A DNA stretch of 64,000 nucleotides, from positions 124,001 through 188,000 of the forward strand of contig NZ_JARWAC010000021.1 of the NCBI RefSeq assembly GCF_029846175.1. Reading direction: 5' to 3'. Positions 1 through 8,791 of the stretch are shown here, one piece after another. The notes under the pieces were generated by a model. The model had not been told where the DNA came from. It saw only the letters and a program-made list of their open reading frames with translations, and did not search any database. Origin of the DNA: Sphaerisporangium sp. TRM90804. GTDB taxonomy: Bacteria; Actinomycetota; Actinomycetes; Streptosporangiales; Streptosporangiaceae. The position numbers and the translations under genes were made by a program. Within the stretch, counting starts at the first letter, position 1. Each line of letters begins with the position of its first letter.

Positions 1-958
1 GGGGGGCCTGTCCGGCTGCGGGACTGGGGACGCGGGCCGGCTCTGGGCCGGGGGTGGGCTTCGGCGCGGCGTCGGTCCCGGCCGGGCCAGATGCCCCGCC
101 CGAAGCCGAGCCCGAGGGGGAGGAGGGGGGACGGGAGGAGGTTCTGGCTATGGCGGAGAGCATGGCCACGGTCTTGGCGTGGGAGAGGCGCTTGGTGTGG
201 TCCTTCTCCAGCAGGGCGGCCAGGACGGGACGGAGCGGGCCGGCCTGGGTGGGCGGCTCGGCCTGCTCGGTCATGAGCGCGGCCAGCGTCTCGCTGACGG
301 TCGCGCGCTCGTACGCGGGCCGGCCCTCCACGGCGAAGTACAGGGTCGCGCCCAGCGACCACAGGTCGGACTCCGGGCCGGTGTGGTCGCCGCGAGCCCG
401 CTCGGGAGCCGTGTAGCCGGGGGAGCCGATCACCATGCCGGTCTTGGTGATGTTGCTGTCGCCGGAGGCCTTGGCGATGCCGAAGTCGGTGAGCACCACC
501 CGGCCGGTCTCGGTCAGCAGGACGTTCGCCGGCTTGACGTCGCGGTGCAGGATGTCCTGCTCGTGGGCGGCGGCCAGCGCGCTCAGCAGGTCGAGCCCGA
601 TCTCGGCGACCAGCCGGGGCGGCAGCGGCCCCTCCTCGTCGATGACCTGCTCCAGCGACCTGGCCTCGACCAGCTCCATGATGATCCACGGGCTGCCGTC
701 GACCACGATGGCGTCGTGGACGGTCGCCACGGACGGATGGGCGATCTTCGCGGCGAGCCGCCCCTCGCGGATCATGCGTTCGCGCAGCTCGTCGCGCTGC
801 TCCTTGTTGAGCCCGGAGTCCTGGCGGATCTCCTTCACGGCCACGTCGCGGCCGAGAAGGCGGTCGTGGGCGCGCCAGACGGTGCCCATCGTCCCCCGGC
901 CGAGAGGGGCGATGAGCTCGTATCTGTCGGCGAGCAGCCGCGTCTGCTGTTCCGGCAT
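1..958 (-). CDS. Ser/Thr protein kinase, partial (3' end beyond left edge)
   Basis: Hanks-type Ser/Thr kinase running off the left edge, about 319 residues visible. The glycine loop GRGTMGTVWRAHD is followed by the catalytic lysine in DVAVKE (about residue 42), HRDVKPANVLL (138-148), DFG (158-160) and TAPER (183-187), so the catalytic domain looks intact and active. After about residue 270 the chain becomes rich in Pro, Arg, Ser and Gly; no membrane helix is visible before the edge. The ATG at 958 is preferred because YELIAPLG follows within a few residues. It has no Shine-Dalgarno, but a -10-like box sits 7 nt upstream. The kinase at 2101-3585 is a close paralogue with the same motif order. 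Substrate unknown. High confidence in family, none in target. Confidence 0.9.
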   Translation of the reverse strand, partial: MPEQQTRLLADRYELIAPLGRGTMGTVWRAHDRLLGRDVAVKEIRQDSGLNKEQRDELRERMIREGRLAAKIAHPSVATVHDAIVVDGSPWIIMELVEARSLEQVIDEEGPLPPRLVAEIGLDLLSALAAAHEQDILHRDVKPANVLLTETGRVVLTDFGIAKASGDSNITKTGMVIGSPGYTAPERARGDHTGPESDLWSLGATLYFAVEGRPAYERATVSETLAALMTEQAEPPTQAGPLRPVLAALLEKDHTKRLSHAKTVAMLSAIARTSSRPPSSPSGSASGGASGPAGTDAAPKPTPGPEPARVPSPAAGQAP

Positions 959-971
959 GTGTATGAAGATA
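959..971 (-). promoter_or_regulatory. candidate leaderless promoter of the first kinase
   Basis: On the minus strand the hexamer TATCTT (971-966) lies 7 nt before the ATG at 958, with no purine-rich ribosome site between. That spacing puts the transcription start at or beside the start codon. No good -35 is visible. Confidence 0.4.
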
Positions 972-1098
972 GCGATTCCGCCTTGCGAAGTACCTTCGCC
1001 TCACTTACGGCGATTCCCGATACAACCTCCGGGGCGGCCCCAGGCGGTCCGAAAAGGTGCCTCCCCCTGCCTCACCCGGTGCCGGACCCCCGCGCCTC

Positions 1099-1290
1099 CC
1101 GCGACGCCTGCGGCTCCCACGATGCCCGCGCCTCCCGCGACGCCTGCGGTTCGGGCGACGCGTGCGGCTCCCGCGACGCCTGGGGCTCCGGCGATGGCTG
1201 CGGCTGCCGCGATGCCTGCGGTTCCCGCGATGCCTGCGGTTCCCGCGACGCCTGCGGTTCCCGCGACGCTGGGGCTCCGGCGATGGCTGC
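1099..1290. repeat. 18-bp GC-rich tandem repeat between kinase and SnoaL gene
   Basis: About ten imperfect copies of an 18-bp unit resembling GCGATGCCTGCGGTTCCC fill most of the 429-bp gap between the divergent kinase and SnoaL genes. The unit is a multiple of three, so it keeps a frame open on each strand; on the minus strand it would read as repeated ASREPQ. I do not call a gene there, because that frame runs across the start of the next gene and has no recognisable domain or ribosome site. The rest of the gap (972-1098 and 1291-1387) shows nothing I can name. Confidence 0.75.
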
Positions 1291-1387
1291 GGCTGACGTG
1301 ACGCCTGCTGCGCCCGCGGCTCCCGCGGCTCCGGCCTTACCTCCGGCGTAATCGACGGGCCTCACCCCGGCCCGGCAGGCTCGCGGC

Positions 1388-1807
1388 ATGAGGAGCGACA
1401 CCCGAGACATCGTGGAGGAACTGCTGCGCCGGATCGCCGAGGGCGATCATGAGCGCACGGCGGAGCTGTTCGCCGAGCCGGTCGACTGGCGGCTCGCCTG
1501 GCCGGCCGAGGGGCATCCGGCCGTGCCGTGGATCCGCCCCCGGTCAAGCCGGGCCGACGTGGCCGACCACTTTCGGACGCTGTCGGCCCGCCACGTGCCA
1601 GAGTTGAACGGCACGTCGGTGACGCGGATCCTGGTCGACGGGGCGCACGCCGTCGTGCTCGGCGAGATCGCGCAGACGGTGCGCGACGGCCCCGCCTACA
1701 CCTCGTCGTTCGCGCTGCACCTCACCGTCGAGGACGGGCTCGTCACCGGCTACGACATCTACGAGGACAGCCTCACGGTCGCACGGGCCCTCAGCGCCAC
1801 GGCGTGA
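1388..1807 (+). CDS. SnoaL-like / nuclear transport factor 2 family protein
   Basis: A 139-residue protein with the layout of the SnoaL-like NTF2 fold: an N-terminal helix (DIVEELLRRIAEGD), a strand carrying FAEPVDWRLAW, then the antiparallel sheet with VLGEIAQTV, SSFALHLTVEDG and a closing YDIYEDSL. Proteins of this fold range from polyketide cyclases and ketosteroid-isomerase-like enzymes to non-catalytic binders, and nothing here fixes a substrate. It is a single-gene unit, divergent from the first kinase and convergent with the second. The ATG at 1388 gives the normal family length. Family fairly sure, function unknown. Confidence 0.8.
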   Translation: MRSDTRDIVEELLRRIAEGDHERTAELFAEPVDWRLAWPAEGHPAVPWIRPRSSRADVADHFRTLSARHVPELNGTSVTRILVDGAHAVVLGEIAQTVRDGPAYTSSFALHLTVEDGLVTGYDIYEDSLTVARALSATA

Positions 1808-2100
1808 TCGCCCAGGGGCGCCCGTCGCGTCAGGAGCGCCCGAGCTGGCCTCCCACCGGCATCCGCTGTCATGACGGTGGACCGCCGAAGCGGCGGCTCA
1901 CCCGGCGATCTCCGTCGGGGTGCCCACGGAAGTGGCGCGGTCGCTCGGGGACGCCCGCCGTGCGAACCGGGTGTGTGAGCCGGGGGGGCACTTGGGGTGG
2001 TCGCCCGGCCGGTGGCGGCGGTCATCCGGCGATCGCCGTCGGGTGTGCCCGTGGGAAGTGGCGGGGGCGCTCGGGGGCGCCCCGCCGTGTGAGCCGGGGG
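1808..2100. repeat. intergenic region with two diverged direct repeats
   Basis: Between the convergent SnoaL and kinase genes. Two diverged copies of a roughly 80-bp sequence lie at 1902-1987 and 2026-2100, each starting CCGGCGATC and ending GTGAGCCGGGGG, joined by a GC-rich spacer. The second copy ends directly against the kinase stop codon. No gene or clear terminator hairpin is visible. Confidence 0.6.
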
Positions 2101-3585
2101 TTACTTGCGGCGGTTGCCGGGTCGGAACCTTCGGGGGAGGATCAGGCGGACCAGATCGGTGAGCTGGCGCAGCAGGGGGCTGATCTCGGGCTCGGCGCGG
2201 CGGCGGCCCGGGGGCGCCTCGGCCGGCCTGCGGTGCATGCCCTCGGCCGACCTGCGCTGCCCGCGCGGGGCGGGCACCGGGGGGACCTCCGCCTGCGGTG
2301 GGTGGGGCGCGCGTTCGGCCCGGGGGTCGGCCCGGTGCTGCCCGCGGTGGGCGGGCTTGCGCTGCCCGGGCGGGGCCTCGCCCGCGAGGCCGTTCACGGT
2401 GTCGTCCGCGCCACCGCCCTTGACCGCGCCCACGCCCATGCCCGCGACCCGGCCGACCGCGCCGGTGACCCGGCCCATCGCCGCCGCGCCGCCGCCCAGG
2501 ACGCCGCCCATCGCGCCGCGCGTACCGCCGCCGCCCGTCGTGCCGCGTGTACCGCTGCCGCCCATGGCGCCGCGTGTACCGCCGCCGCCCGTCGCACCGC
2601 CGGCTGTGAGGCCGTCCATCGGGCCGCTCGCGCCGTGTGACGGCCTCGGGGCGCCGCCGTGGGCGGCCGAGCCCGTGCGGGACGGGCGCTGGGCGGGCCC
2701 GCCCAGCGGCTCCTCGGCCGAGCCGCCCGCCGCCACCCGGGCCAGCATGAGCGCCGCCCGCATGCCGTCGAGCCGCGCCTCGGGGTCGATCTGGAGCAGG
2801 CCGCGGAGGATCGGGGCCAGCGGCCCCGCGCGTTCCATGGGGATCGGCTCGCCGCTGGTGAGGGCGGCCAGCGCCGCGGCGGCAGTGCGCCGCCCGTGCA
2901 GGCCGCGGCCCTCGACGGCCGTGTAGAGGGTGGCGCCGAACGACCACAGGTCGGCGGCGGGGCTGGCGCGGTCGCCGAGCACGCGCTCGGGGGCGATGTA
3001 GCCCGCCGAGCCGAGCACGATGCCCGCCTGCGTGATCGAGGCGTCGCCATCCAGCGCGGCGAGGCCGAAGTCGGTGAGGACCGCGCGGTCCTCGGTGACC
3101 AGCACGTTGCTGGGCTTGACGTCGCGGTGCAGGATGCCCTTGCCGTGCACGGCGCGCAGGGCGGCGAGCACCTGGCGGCCGATCTCGGCCGCGCGGCGCG
3201 GCGGAAGCGGCCCGTGCTCCCTGACCAGCTCGTCGAGCGACCTGGCGTGCAGGAGCTCCATGACGATCCAGGGGCGGTCGTCCTCGGTGATGACGTCGAA
3301 CACCGTGATGACCGAAGGGTGGGCGACCATGGCGGTCGCGCGGGCCTCGCGTTCGGTTCTGGCGCACAGCTCGGCCCGCAGATCCTCGTCGAGGATGAGC
3401 GGCAGCCGCACCTCCTTGACAGCCACGTCACGGTCGAGAAGGCCGTCGTGGGCGCGCCAGACCGTGCCCATGCCGCCACGCCCGACGGGCTCGAGCAGCC
3501 GGTACCGCGAGGCTAGCTCGTATCCGGACGGGGCGCGCATGGGTGGCAGCTTACCGATTTGTTCATCGCCGCCTGTAGAGGCCAT
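2101..3585 (-). CDS. Ser/Thr protein kinase with repetitive Gly-rich tail
   Basis: A 494-residue Hanks-type kinase. The catalytic domain spans about residues 28-285: GRGGMGTVWRAHD, catalytic lysine in DVAVKE (residue 58), HRDVKPSN (153-160), DFG (172-174) and IAPER. Key residues are all present. The remaining ~200 residues are low-complexity: a Gly/Thr/Arg stretch with repeats of GGGGTRG and GAMGG, a Gly-Val segment, then a basic Arg/Pro tail. No transmembrane helix stands out, so it may be cytosolic or associate with membranes through the basic tail. The ATG at 3585 is used; an internal ATG at 3540 (MRAPSGYEL) is a real alternative. It lies 35 bp downstream of the fumarase gene on the same strand and may be co-transcribed. 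Confidence 0.9.
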   Translation of the reverse strand: MASTGGDEQIGKLPPMRAPSGYELASRYRLLEPVGRGGMGTVWRAHDGLLDRDVAVKEVRLPLILDEDLRAELCARTEREARATAMVAHPSVITVFDVITEDDRPWIVMELLHARSLDELVREHGPLPPRRAAEIGRQVLAALRAVHGKGILHRDVKPSNVLVTEDRAVLTDFGLAALDGDASITQAGIVLGSAGYIAPERVLGDRASPAADLWSFGATLYTAVEGRGLHGRRTAAAALAALTSGEPIPMERAGPLAPILRGLLQIDPEARLDGMRAALMLARVAAGGSAEEPLGGPAQRPSRTGSAAHGGAPRPSHGASGPMDGLTAGGATGGGGTRGAMGGSGTRGTTGGGGTRGAMGGVLGGGAAAMGRVTGAVGRVAGMGVGAVKGGGADDTVNGLAGEAPPGQRKPAHRGQHRADPRAERAPHPPQAEVPPVPAPRGQRRSAEGMHRRPAEAPPGRRRAEPEISPLLRQLTDLVRLILPRRFRPGNRRK

Positions 3586-3620
3586 GCCGATTCTCTGTTG
3601 AGATCTTCTGTCAGGATGAG

Positions 3621-5276
3621 TCAGATTCTGCGACCGATGGTGAGGACGGGTCCGGTGGTGTCCTCGAAGAAGTCGCCGCCCTTGTCGTCCACGACGATGA
3701 AGGCGGGGAAGTCCTCGACCTCGATCTTCCAGACGGCTTCCATGCCGAGTTCCGCGTACTCCAGCACCTCGACGCTCTTGATGCAGTCCTGCGCGAGCCG
3801 GGCGGCCGGGCCGCCGATGGAGCCCAGGTAGAAGCCGCCGTGCTCGCGGCAGGCCTCGGTCACCTGCTTGGAGCGGTTGCCCTTGGCGAGCATGACCAGC
3901 GAGCCGCCGGCGGCCTGGAACCGCTGGACGTAGGAGTCCATGCGGCCCGCGGTGGTCGGGCCGAAGGAGCCGGAGGCGTAGCCCTCGGGCGTCTTGGCGG
4001 GGCCCGCGTAGTAGACGGCGTGGTCCTTGAGGTAGCCGGGCATCTCCTCGCCGGCGTCGAGCCGCTCAGCGATCTTGGCGTGCGCGATGTCCCTGGCCAC
4101 CACCAGCGGCCCGGTCAGCGAGAGCCGGGTCTTCACCGGGTAGCGGGTGAGCTCGGCGAGGATGTCGCGCATCGGGCGGTTGAGGTCGACGGGCACCACG
4201 TCGTCCGACAGGTGCTCGTCGGTGGTGTCGGGCAGGAACCGGGCCGGGTCTGTCTCCAGCCGCTCCAGGAAGACGCCCTCCGGCGTGATCTTGGCGAGGG
4301 CCTGCCGGTCGGCGCTGCACGAGACGGCGATGGCCACCGGGCACGAGGCGCCGTGCCGGGGCAGCCGGATCACCCGCACGTCGTGGCAGAAGTACTTGCC
4401 GCCGAACTGGGCGCCGATGCCGAGCCGCTGCGTCAGCTCGAAGACCTTCTTCTCCATCTCCAGGTCGCGGAAGCCGTGCCCGGACGGCGAGCCCTGGGTG
4501 GGGATGGAGTCCAGGTAGCGGGCCGAGGCGTACTTGGCCGTCTTCAGCGCGAACTCGGCGCTGGTGCCGCCCACCACGACCGCCAGGTGGTACGGCGGGC
4601 AGGCCGCGGTGCCCAGCGAGCGGATCTTCTCCTCCAGGAACTGGAGCATCCGCCTCTCGTTGAGCACCGCCTTGGTCTCCTGGTACAGGAACGACTTGTT
4701 GGCGCTGCCGCCGCCCTTGGCCATGAACAGCAGCTTGTACTCGTCCGAATGGCCGCCCGGGTCCTCGGCGTACAGCTCGATCTGCGCGGGGAGGTTGTCG
4801 CCGGTGTTCTTCTCGTCCCACATGGTCAGCGGGGCCATCTGCGAGTAGCGCAGGTTCAACTCTGTGTAGGCGTCGTAGACGCCGCGCGAGATGTGCTCGG
4901 CGTCGGCGCCGTCGGTCAGCACGTGCCGGCCGCGCTTGCCCATGACGATCGCGGTGCCGGTGTCCTGGCACATGGGCAGCACGCCGCCCGCCGAGATGCT
5001 CGCGTTCTTCAGCAGGTCGAGCGCGACGAACCTGTCGTTGCCGCTGGCCTCCGGGTCGTCGATGATCTTGCGGAGCTGGGCCAGGTGGGAGGACCGCAGG
5101 TAGTGCGAGATGTCGTGGATCGCGGTCTTGGTCAGCAGCCGGAGTGCCTCCGGGCCGACCTCCAGGAACGTACGGCCCGCCGCCTCCACCTTCCGCACCC
5201 CCTCGGCGGTGACCAGACGGTACTCCGTCTCATCGGGACCGAGCGGAAGCAGGTCGGTGTAGTCGAATCCGGGCAT
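3621..5276 (-). CDS. fumA: class I fumarate hydratase (iron-sulfur fumarase)
   Basis: A 551-residue protein matching the single-chain class I fumarases (FumA/FumB type), which interconvert fumarate and malate with a labile [4Fe-4S] cluster. Segments seen in order: [12 protein letters not shown] and TAACPPYH, each with a cluster cysteine; [18 protein letters not shown]; and [15 protein letters not shown] with the third. The C-terminal domain has [12 protein letters not shown] and AKGNRSKQV. The frame stays open far upstream, but the ATG at 5276 starts the family-typical [13 protein letters not shown] and has GGAGGAG 8-10 nt before it on the minus strand. Streptomyces also carries a class I fumarase near glpX; in this window the two are 15 kb apart. 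It supplies the TCA step after the succinate dehydrogenases at 50-62 kb. Confidence 0.96.
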   Translation of the reverse strand: MPGFDYTDLLPLGPDETEYRLVTAEGVRKVEAAGRTFLEVGPEALRLLTKTAIHDISHYLRSSHLAQLRKIIDDPEASGNDRFVALDLLKNASISAGGVLPMCQDTGTAIVMGKRGRHVLTDGADAEHISRGVYDAYTELNLRYSQMAPLTMWDEKNTGDNLPAQIELYAEDPGGHSDEYKLLFMAKGGGSANKSFLYQETKAVLNERRMLQFLEEKIRSLGTAACPPYHLAVVVGGTSAEFALKTAKYASARYLDSIPTQGSPSGHGFRDLEMEKKVFELTQRLGIGAQFGGKYFCHDVRVIRLPRHGASCPVAIAVSCSADRQALAKITPEGVFLERLETDPARFLPDTTDEHLSDDVVPVDLNRPMRDILAELTRYPVKTRLSLTGPLVVARDIAHAKIAERLDAGEEMPGYLKDHAVYYAGPAKTPEGYASGSFGPTTAGRMDSYVQRFQAAGGSLVMLAKGNRSKQVTEACREHGGFYLGSIGGPAARLAQDCIKSVEVLEYAELGMEAVWKIEVEDFPAFIVVDDKGGDFFEDTTGPVLTIGRRI

Positions 5277-5531
5277 CGCCTGTGCTCCTCCGTAACTCCT
5301 GGCCGGCTCACCTCCGCCGGCCGGGCCCGCCGCCGTCTGGGGACGGGTCGCGGCTTCTGCCTGTGCAGGGTACGGCTCCGCGGCCCCCGCCCGGCAAACG
5401 GGCCCCGCGGGCCGGGGCGGGACGGCGGCGCGCCGGCCGGGCCGGGCGGATGCATCCCCTGGTCGACGGGGTGACGAAGCTCTGTCTATACGCTCGGAGA
5501 CAGAACACGGGCGTCCACGATCGGGGGAGTC

Positions 5532-5828
5532 ATGGATCCGGGTTACATCGTGCTCGGCGTGCTGGGGGTGCTGGTGCTCTCCGCCGTCCTGGGGGTGGCG
5601 CTGCTCACCGTCGTGCTGAAAGGCATCAAGGGGGAGACCGTCCAGTGGCCGGTGCTGCCGGAGCGGGAGAGCGCGCGGGCCGCTCGCGAACGGCGGGAGT
5701 ACGAGGCCGGGAACCGCAGCGACGAGCACTGCGAATGGACGGGCCGCGACCTGGCCGGGGACGACCTTCGGCCGGTCGGCACCCACGAGGAGAAGCACGC
5801 CATCCCCGGCCGGGCCCGGTGGTGGTGA
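5532..5828 (+). CDS. small single-pass membrane protein, unknown function
   Basis: 98 residues. Residues 5-28 ([20 protein letters not shown]) form one hydrophobic helix at the N-terminus, followed by a charged cytoplasmic-looking tail rich in Arg and Glu. I do not recognise the family. The ATG at 5532 has a purine-rich GGGGGAG just upstream. It is divergent from fumarase, with 255 bp between the two starts, and precedes the inositol operon without joining it. A real gene is likely because the start, ribosome site and membrane helix agree. Confidence 0.6.
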   Translation: MDPGYIVLGVLGVLVLSAVLGVALLTVVLKGIKGETVQWPVLPERESARAARERREYEAGNRSDEHCEWTGRDLAGDDLRPVGTHEEKHAIPGRARWW

Positions 5829-5890
5829 CCCGCTGAGGGGGGCCGTCCGCCCCCGTCCGCCCGCCGCGTCGCCAGGACCACAGTTCATCT

Positions 5891-5937
5891 GAATGTCAGG
5901 ACAAAGTCTTGACTCCGGACATTCTGGTACTTAGAAC
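5891..5937 (+). promoter_or_regulatory. promoter and candidate operator of the inositol operon
   Basis: TTGACT (5909-5914) and TAGAAC (5932-5937) are separated by 17 bp and read as -35/-10 boxes. Dyads overlap them: TGTCAGGACA (5894-5903), AGTCTTGACT (5905-5914) starting 11 bp later, and outer arms GAATGTC (5891-5897) / GACATTC (5918-5924). The first dyad resembles the motif I recall for the GntR-type inositol regulator IolR of Corynebacterium. That assignment is inference; no regulator gene lies beside the operon. Confidence 0.6.
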
Positions 5938-5979
5938 TGGGGGCGAGCCGTGATGAGCTGATCGAGGCGCGGAGGCAGC

Positions 5980-6963
5980 ATGCGTGTGGGTCTGTTGGGT
6001 CTTGGCCGCATCGGCGCCTTCCACGCCGTGACGCTGGCCGCGCATCCCGACGTGGGCGAGCTGGTGGTGTGGGACGCCGACGAGGCGAGGGCCGCCGACG
6101 TGGCGGCCCGGGTCGGCGGCGTCGTGGGCGACGCCTTCCAGACGGACGCCGTCGTGATCGCGACCCCCACCTCGACGCACGCCGAACTGATCACCCGGGC
6201 CTGCGAGGCGGGCATCCCCGTCTTCTGCGAGAAGCCCGTGGCGCCGACCATCGAGGAGACCGTGCGCGTCGCCGAGGTCGCCGGGCGCAGCGGCACGCTC
6301 GTGCACATCGGCTTCCAGCGCCGCTTCGACGCCGGCTACGCCGCCGCCCGCGCGGCCCTGCTCGCCGGCGAGCTCGGCGACCTGCACCGCGTGCACCTGC
6401 TCAGCGCCGACCCCCGGCCCCCGGACCCCGCGTACATCCCCCTCTCGGGCGGCATCTTCCGCGACTGCCACATCCACGACTTCGACATCCTGCGCTGGGT
6501 CACCGGCCGCGAGGTCGACACGGTGTACGCCACGGGCGCCAACCGGGGCGCCGCCTTCTTCGCCGAGGCCGGCGACGTCGACACCAGCGCCGCGCTGCTG
6601 ACCCTGGACGACGGCACGCTGGTGACCCTGCAGGGCTCGCGTTACAACGGCGCCGGGTACGACGTGCGCATGGAGCTGGCCGGCACCCTGCGCACGGTCG
6701 CCGTCGGACTGGACGACCGCGTGCCGCTGACCTCGGCGGAGCCGGGCGCGGGCTTCCCCGGCGGCGAGCCGTGGCCCGACTTCGGCACCCGCTTCGAGGC
6801 GGCGTACGTCGCCGGGATGGCCGCCTTCCTGGCGAGCGTGCGGGACGGCGGCCCGAGCGCCTCCTCGGTGCGGGACGCCCTGGCCGCGCTCAGGATCGCC
6901 GAGGCCGCCGAGCTGTCCCGCCGCGCCGGGCGCCCGGTGAAGGTCGTGGAGGTGGAGGCATGA
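5980..6963 (+). CDS. iolG: Gfo/Idh/MocA oxidoreductase, probable inositol 2-dehydrogenase
   Basis: 327 residues. An N-terminal Rossmann domain starts MRVGLLGLGRIG (GxGxxG NAD-binding loop), followed by the family EKPVAPT segment with the catalytic lysine. The C-terminal domain carries DCHIHDFDIL, matching the Asp and His that act with the lysine in inositol dehydrogenases. The reaction would be NAD-dependent oxidation of myo-inositol to scyllo-inosose, the first catabolic step. It is the first gene of the iol operon, 43 bp downstream of a strong candidate promoter, and its stop overlaps the next start (ATGA). The family alone covers many sugar dehydrogenases; the neighbours make the inositol assignment likely. 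Confidence 0.87.
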   Translation: MRVGLLGLGRIGAFHAVTLAAHPDVGELVVWDADEARAADVAARVGGVVGDAFQTDAVVIATPTSTHAELITRACEAGIPVFCEKPVAPTIEETVRVAEVAGRSGTLVHIGFQRRFDAGYAAARAALLAGELGDLHRVHLLSADPRPPDPAYIPLSGGIFRDCHIHDFDILRWVTGREVDTVYATGANRGAAFFAEAGDVDTSAALLTLDDGTLVTLQGSRYNGAGYDVRMELAGTLRTVAVGLDDRVPLTSAEPGAGFPGGEPWPDFGTRFEAAYVAGMAAFLASVRDGGPSASSVRDALAALRIAEAAELSRRAGRPVKVVEVEA

Positions 6964-7850
6964 CCGCGGCCGGCGACGCTCCGCGGGTCGCCGCGGCGCC
7001 GATCTCCTGGGGGGTCTGCGAGGTGCCGGGCTGGGGCCACCAGCTCGACCGGGAGCGGGTGCTCGGCGAGATGCGCGCGCTCGGCCTCACCGCCACCGAG
7101 CTGGGCCCCGACGGGTTCCTGCCCGGGGACGCCGACGAGCGGCGCGCGCTGCTCGGCGCGTACGGCCTGCGGGGCATCGGCGGGTTCGTCCCCGTCGTCC
7201 TGCACGACCCGGCGCACGACCCGCTGCCGGAGGCCACGGCCACGTTCCGCTCGTTCGCCGAGGGCGACGTGGAGACGGTCGTGCTGGCCGCGGCCACCGG
7301 CGCCGACGGCTACGACGTCCGGCCGCGGCTGGACGCCGAGGGCTGGAAGACGCTGCTGGACAACCTCGGGCGCCTGCTGCGGGCCGCCGAGCCGTTCGGC
7401 AGGGCCGTGACGCTGCACCCACACGTCGGCACGATGATCGAGACCCGCGAAGAGGTCGACCGCGTGCTCGACGGCTCCGGCATGCCGCTCTGCCTGGACA
7501 CCGGCCACCTACTCATCGGGGGCACCGACCCGCTTGACCTGGTGTCCAGGGCAGCAGCCAGGGTCGCACACGTGCACCTCAAAGACGTGGACGCCACGCT
7601 CGCCGAGAAGGTGCGGGCCGGGGAGCTGACCTACACCGAGGCGGTGCGCGCCGGCGTCTACCGGCCGCTGGGCCGGGGCGACGTCGACGTGGCGGGCATC
7701 GTCGCGGGCCTGTCCGCCGCCGGCTACCGGGGCTGGTACGTGATGGAGCAGGACGTCGTGCTCGACGCCGAGCCGCCCGAGGGCGGCGGGCCGCGCGGGT
7801 CGGTGGGCGAGAGCCTGGCCTACCTCGCCGGGCTGGACGGCCGCGCATGA
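6960..7850 (+). CDS. iolE: xylose isomerase-like TIM barrel, probable inosose dehydratase
   Basis: 296 residues of the AP endonuclease-2/xylose isomerase-like TIM-barrel family. It opens APISWGVCEVPGWG, a segment typical of inosose dehydratase-like proteins. Likely metal ligands are the Glu in TATELGPDG, Asp and His in CLDTGHLL, His in HVHLKD and Glu in MEQD. IolE dehydrates 2-keto-myo-inositol. The frame is open well upstream inside iolG, but the ATG at 6960 overlaps the iolG stop and begins the conserved sequence. IolH or IolI would be alternatives within the same fold; the absence of any other candidate dehydratase in the operon favours IolE. Confidence 0.75.
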   Translation: MTAAGDAPRVAAAPISWGVCEVPGWGHQLDRERVLGEMRALGLTATELGPDGFLPGDADERRALLGAYGLRGIGGFVPVVLHDPAHDPLPEATATFRSFAEGDVETVVLAAATGADGYDVRPRLDAEGWKTLLDNLGRLLRAAEPFGRAVTLHPHVGTMIETREEVDRVLDGSGMPLCLDTGHLLIGGTDPLDLVSRAAARVAHVHLKDVDATLAEKVRAGELTYTEAVRAGVYRPLGRGDVDVAGIVAGLSAAGYRGWYVMEQDVVLDAEPPEGGGPRGSVGESLAYLAGLDGRA

Positions 7851-8791
7851 CCGAGGTGCTCACGATCGGGCGGGTGGGCGTCGACATCTACCCGCTCCAG
7901 GTCGGCGTCTCGCTGCGCGAGGTGGAGACCTTCGGCAAGTACCTGGGCGGCAGCGCCACCAACGTCGCGGTGGCCGCGTCCCGGCTGGGCCGCCGCGCCG
8001 CGGTGATCACCCGCACGGGGGCCGACCCGTTCGGCCTGTTCATCCACGACGCGCTGCGCTCGTACGGCGTGGACGACCGGCACGTCACCGCGGTCGAAGG
8101 GCTGCCCACGCCCGTGACGTTCTGCGAGATCCGCCCGCCGGAGGACTTCCCGCTGTACTTCTACCGCTTCCCCAAGGCCCCTGACCTGGAGATCTACCCC
8201 GAAGAGCTGGACATGGCGGCGATCAGGGACGCCGGCCTGTTCTGGGGGACCGTCACCGGCCTGTCCCAGGACCCGTCCCGCGCGGCCCACTTCGCCGCCT
8301 GGGAGGCCAGGGGGCGCGCCCCGCTCACCGTGCTCGACCTCGACTACCGGCCGATGTTCTGGGCGTCCCCCGCCGAGGCCGGGGAGTGGGCCGGCAAGGC
8401 GCTGCGGCACGTGACCGTGGCCGTGGGCAACCTGGAGGAGTGCGAGGTCGCCACCGGCACGCGCGAGCCGTACGCCGCCGCCGAGGCGCTGCTGGACATG
8501 GGCGTGGAGCTGGCCGTCGTCAAACAGGGCGCCGGCGGCGTGCTCGGCATGACGGCCGGCCAGACCGTCGTCGTGCCGCCCGTACCCGTCGAGGTCGTGA
8601 ACGGCCTCGGCGCCGGGGACGCGTTCGGCGGCGCCCTGTGCGACGGCCTGCTCGCCGGCCGCGACCTGGAGACCACGCTGCGCTTCGCCAACGCCGCCGG
8701 CGCGATCGTGGCGGGCAGGCTCGCCTGCGCGCCCGCCATGCCCACATCCGAGGAGGTCGAGGCAGTGCTCTCGGGGAAAGCCCATGCGTGA
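7847..8791 (+). CDS. iolC: 5-dehydro-2-deoxygluconokinase (PfkB family)
   Basis: 314 residues of the ribokinase/PfkB sugar kinase family. The N-terminal GGSATNVAVAASRLG is the substrate-binding signature; VNGLGAGDAFGGALCDG near residue 250 is the second PfkB signature, with the catalytic Asp in GAGD. IolC phosphorylates 2-deoxy-5-keto-gluconate at O6. Translation is coupled to the preceding gene through an ATGA overlap and to the next by 8 bp of overlap. Family certain; the specific kinase activity rests on the iol context. Confidence 0.9.
   Translation: MTEVLTIGRVGVDIYPLQVGVSLREVETFGKYLGGSATNVAVAASRLGRRAAVITRTGADPFGLFIHDALRSYGVDDRHVTAVEGLPTPVTFCEIRPPEDFPLYFYRFPKAPDLEIYPEELDMAAIRDAGLFWGTVTGLSQDPSRAAHFAAWEARGRAPLTVLDLDYRPMFWASPAEAGEWAGKALRHVTVAVGNLEECEVATGTREPYAAAEALLDMGVELAVVKQGAGGVLGMTAGQTVVVPPVPVEVVNGLGAGDAFGGALCDGLLAGRDLETTLRFANAAGAIVAGRLACAPAMPTSEEVEAVLSGKAHA

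Noticed and set aside
1072-1410. Minus-strand ORF with ASREPQ repeats
   Set aside because: It crosses the start of the SnoaL gene, lacks a ribosome site, and is explained by an 18-bp repeat keeping the frame open.
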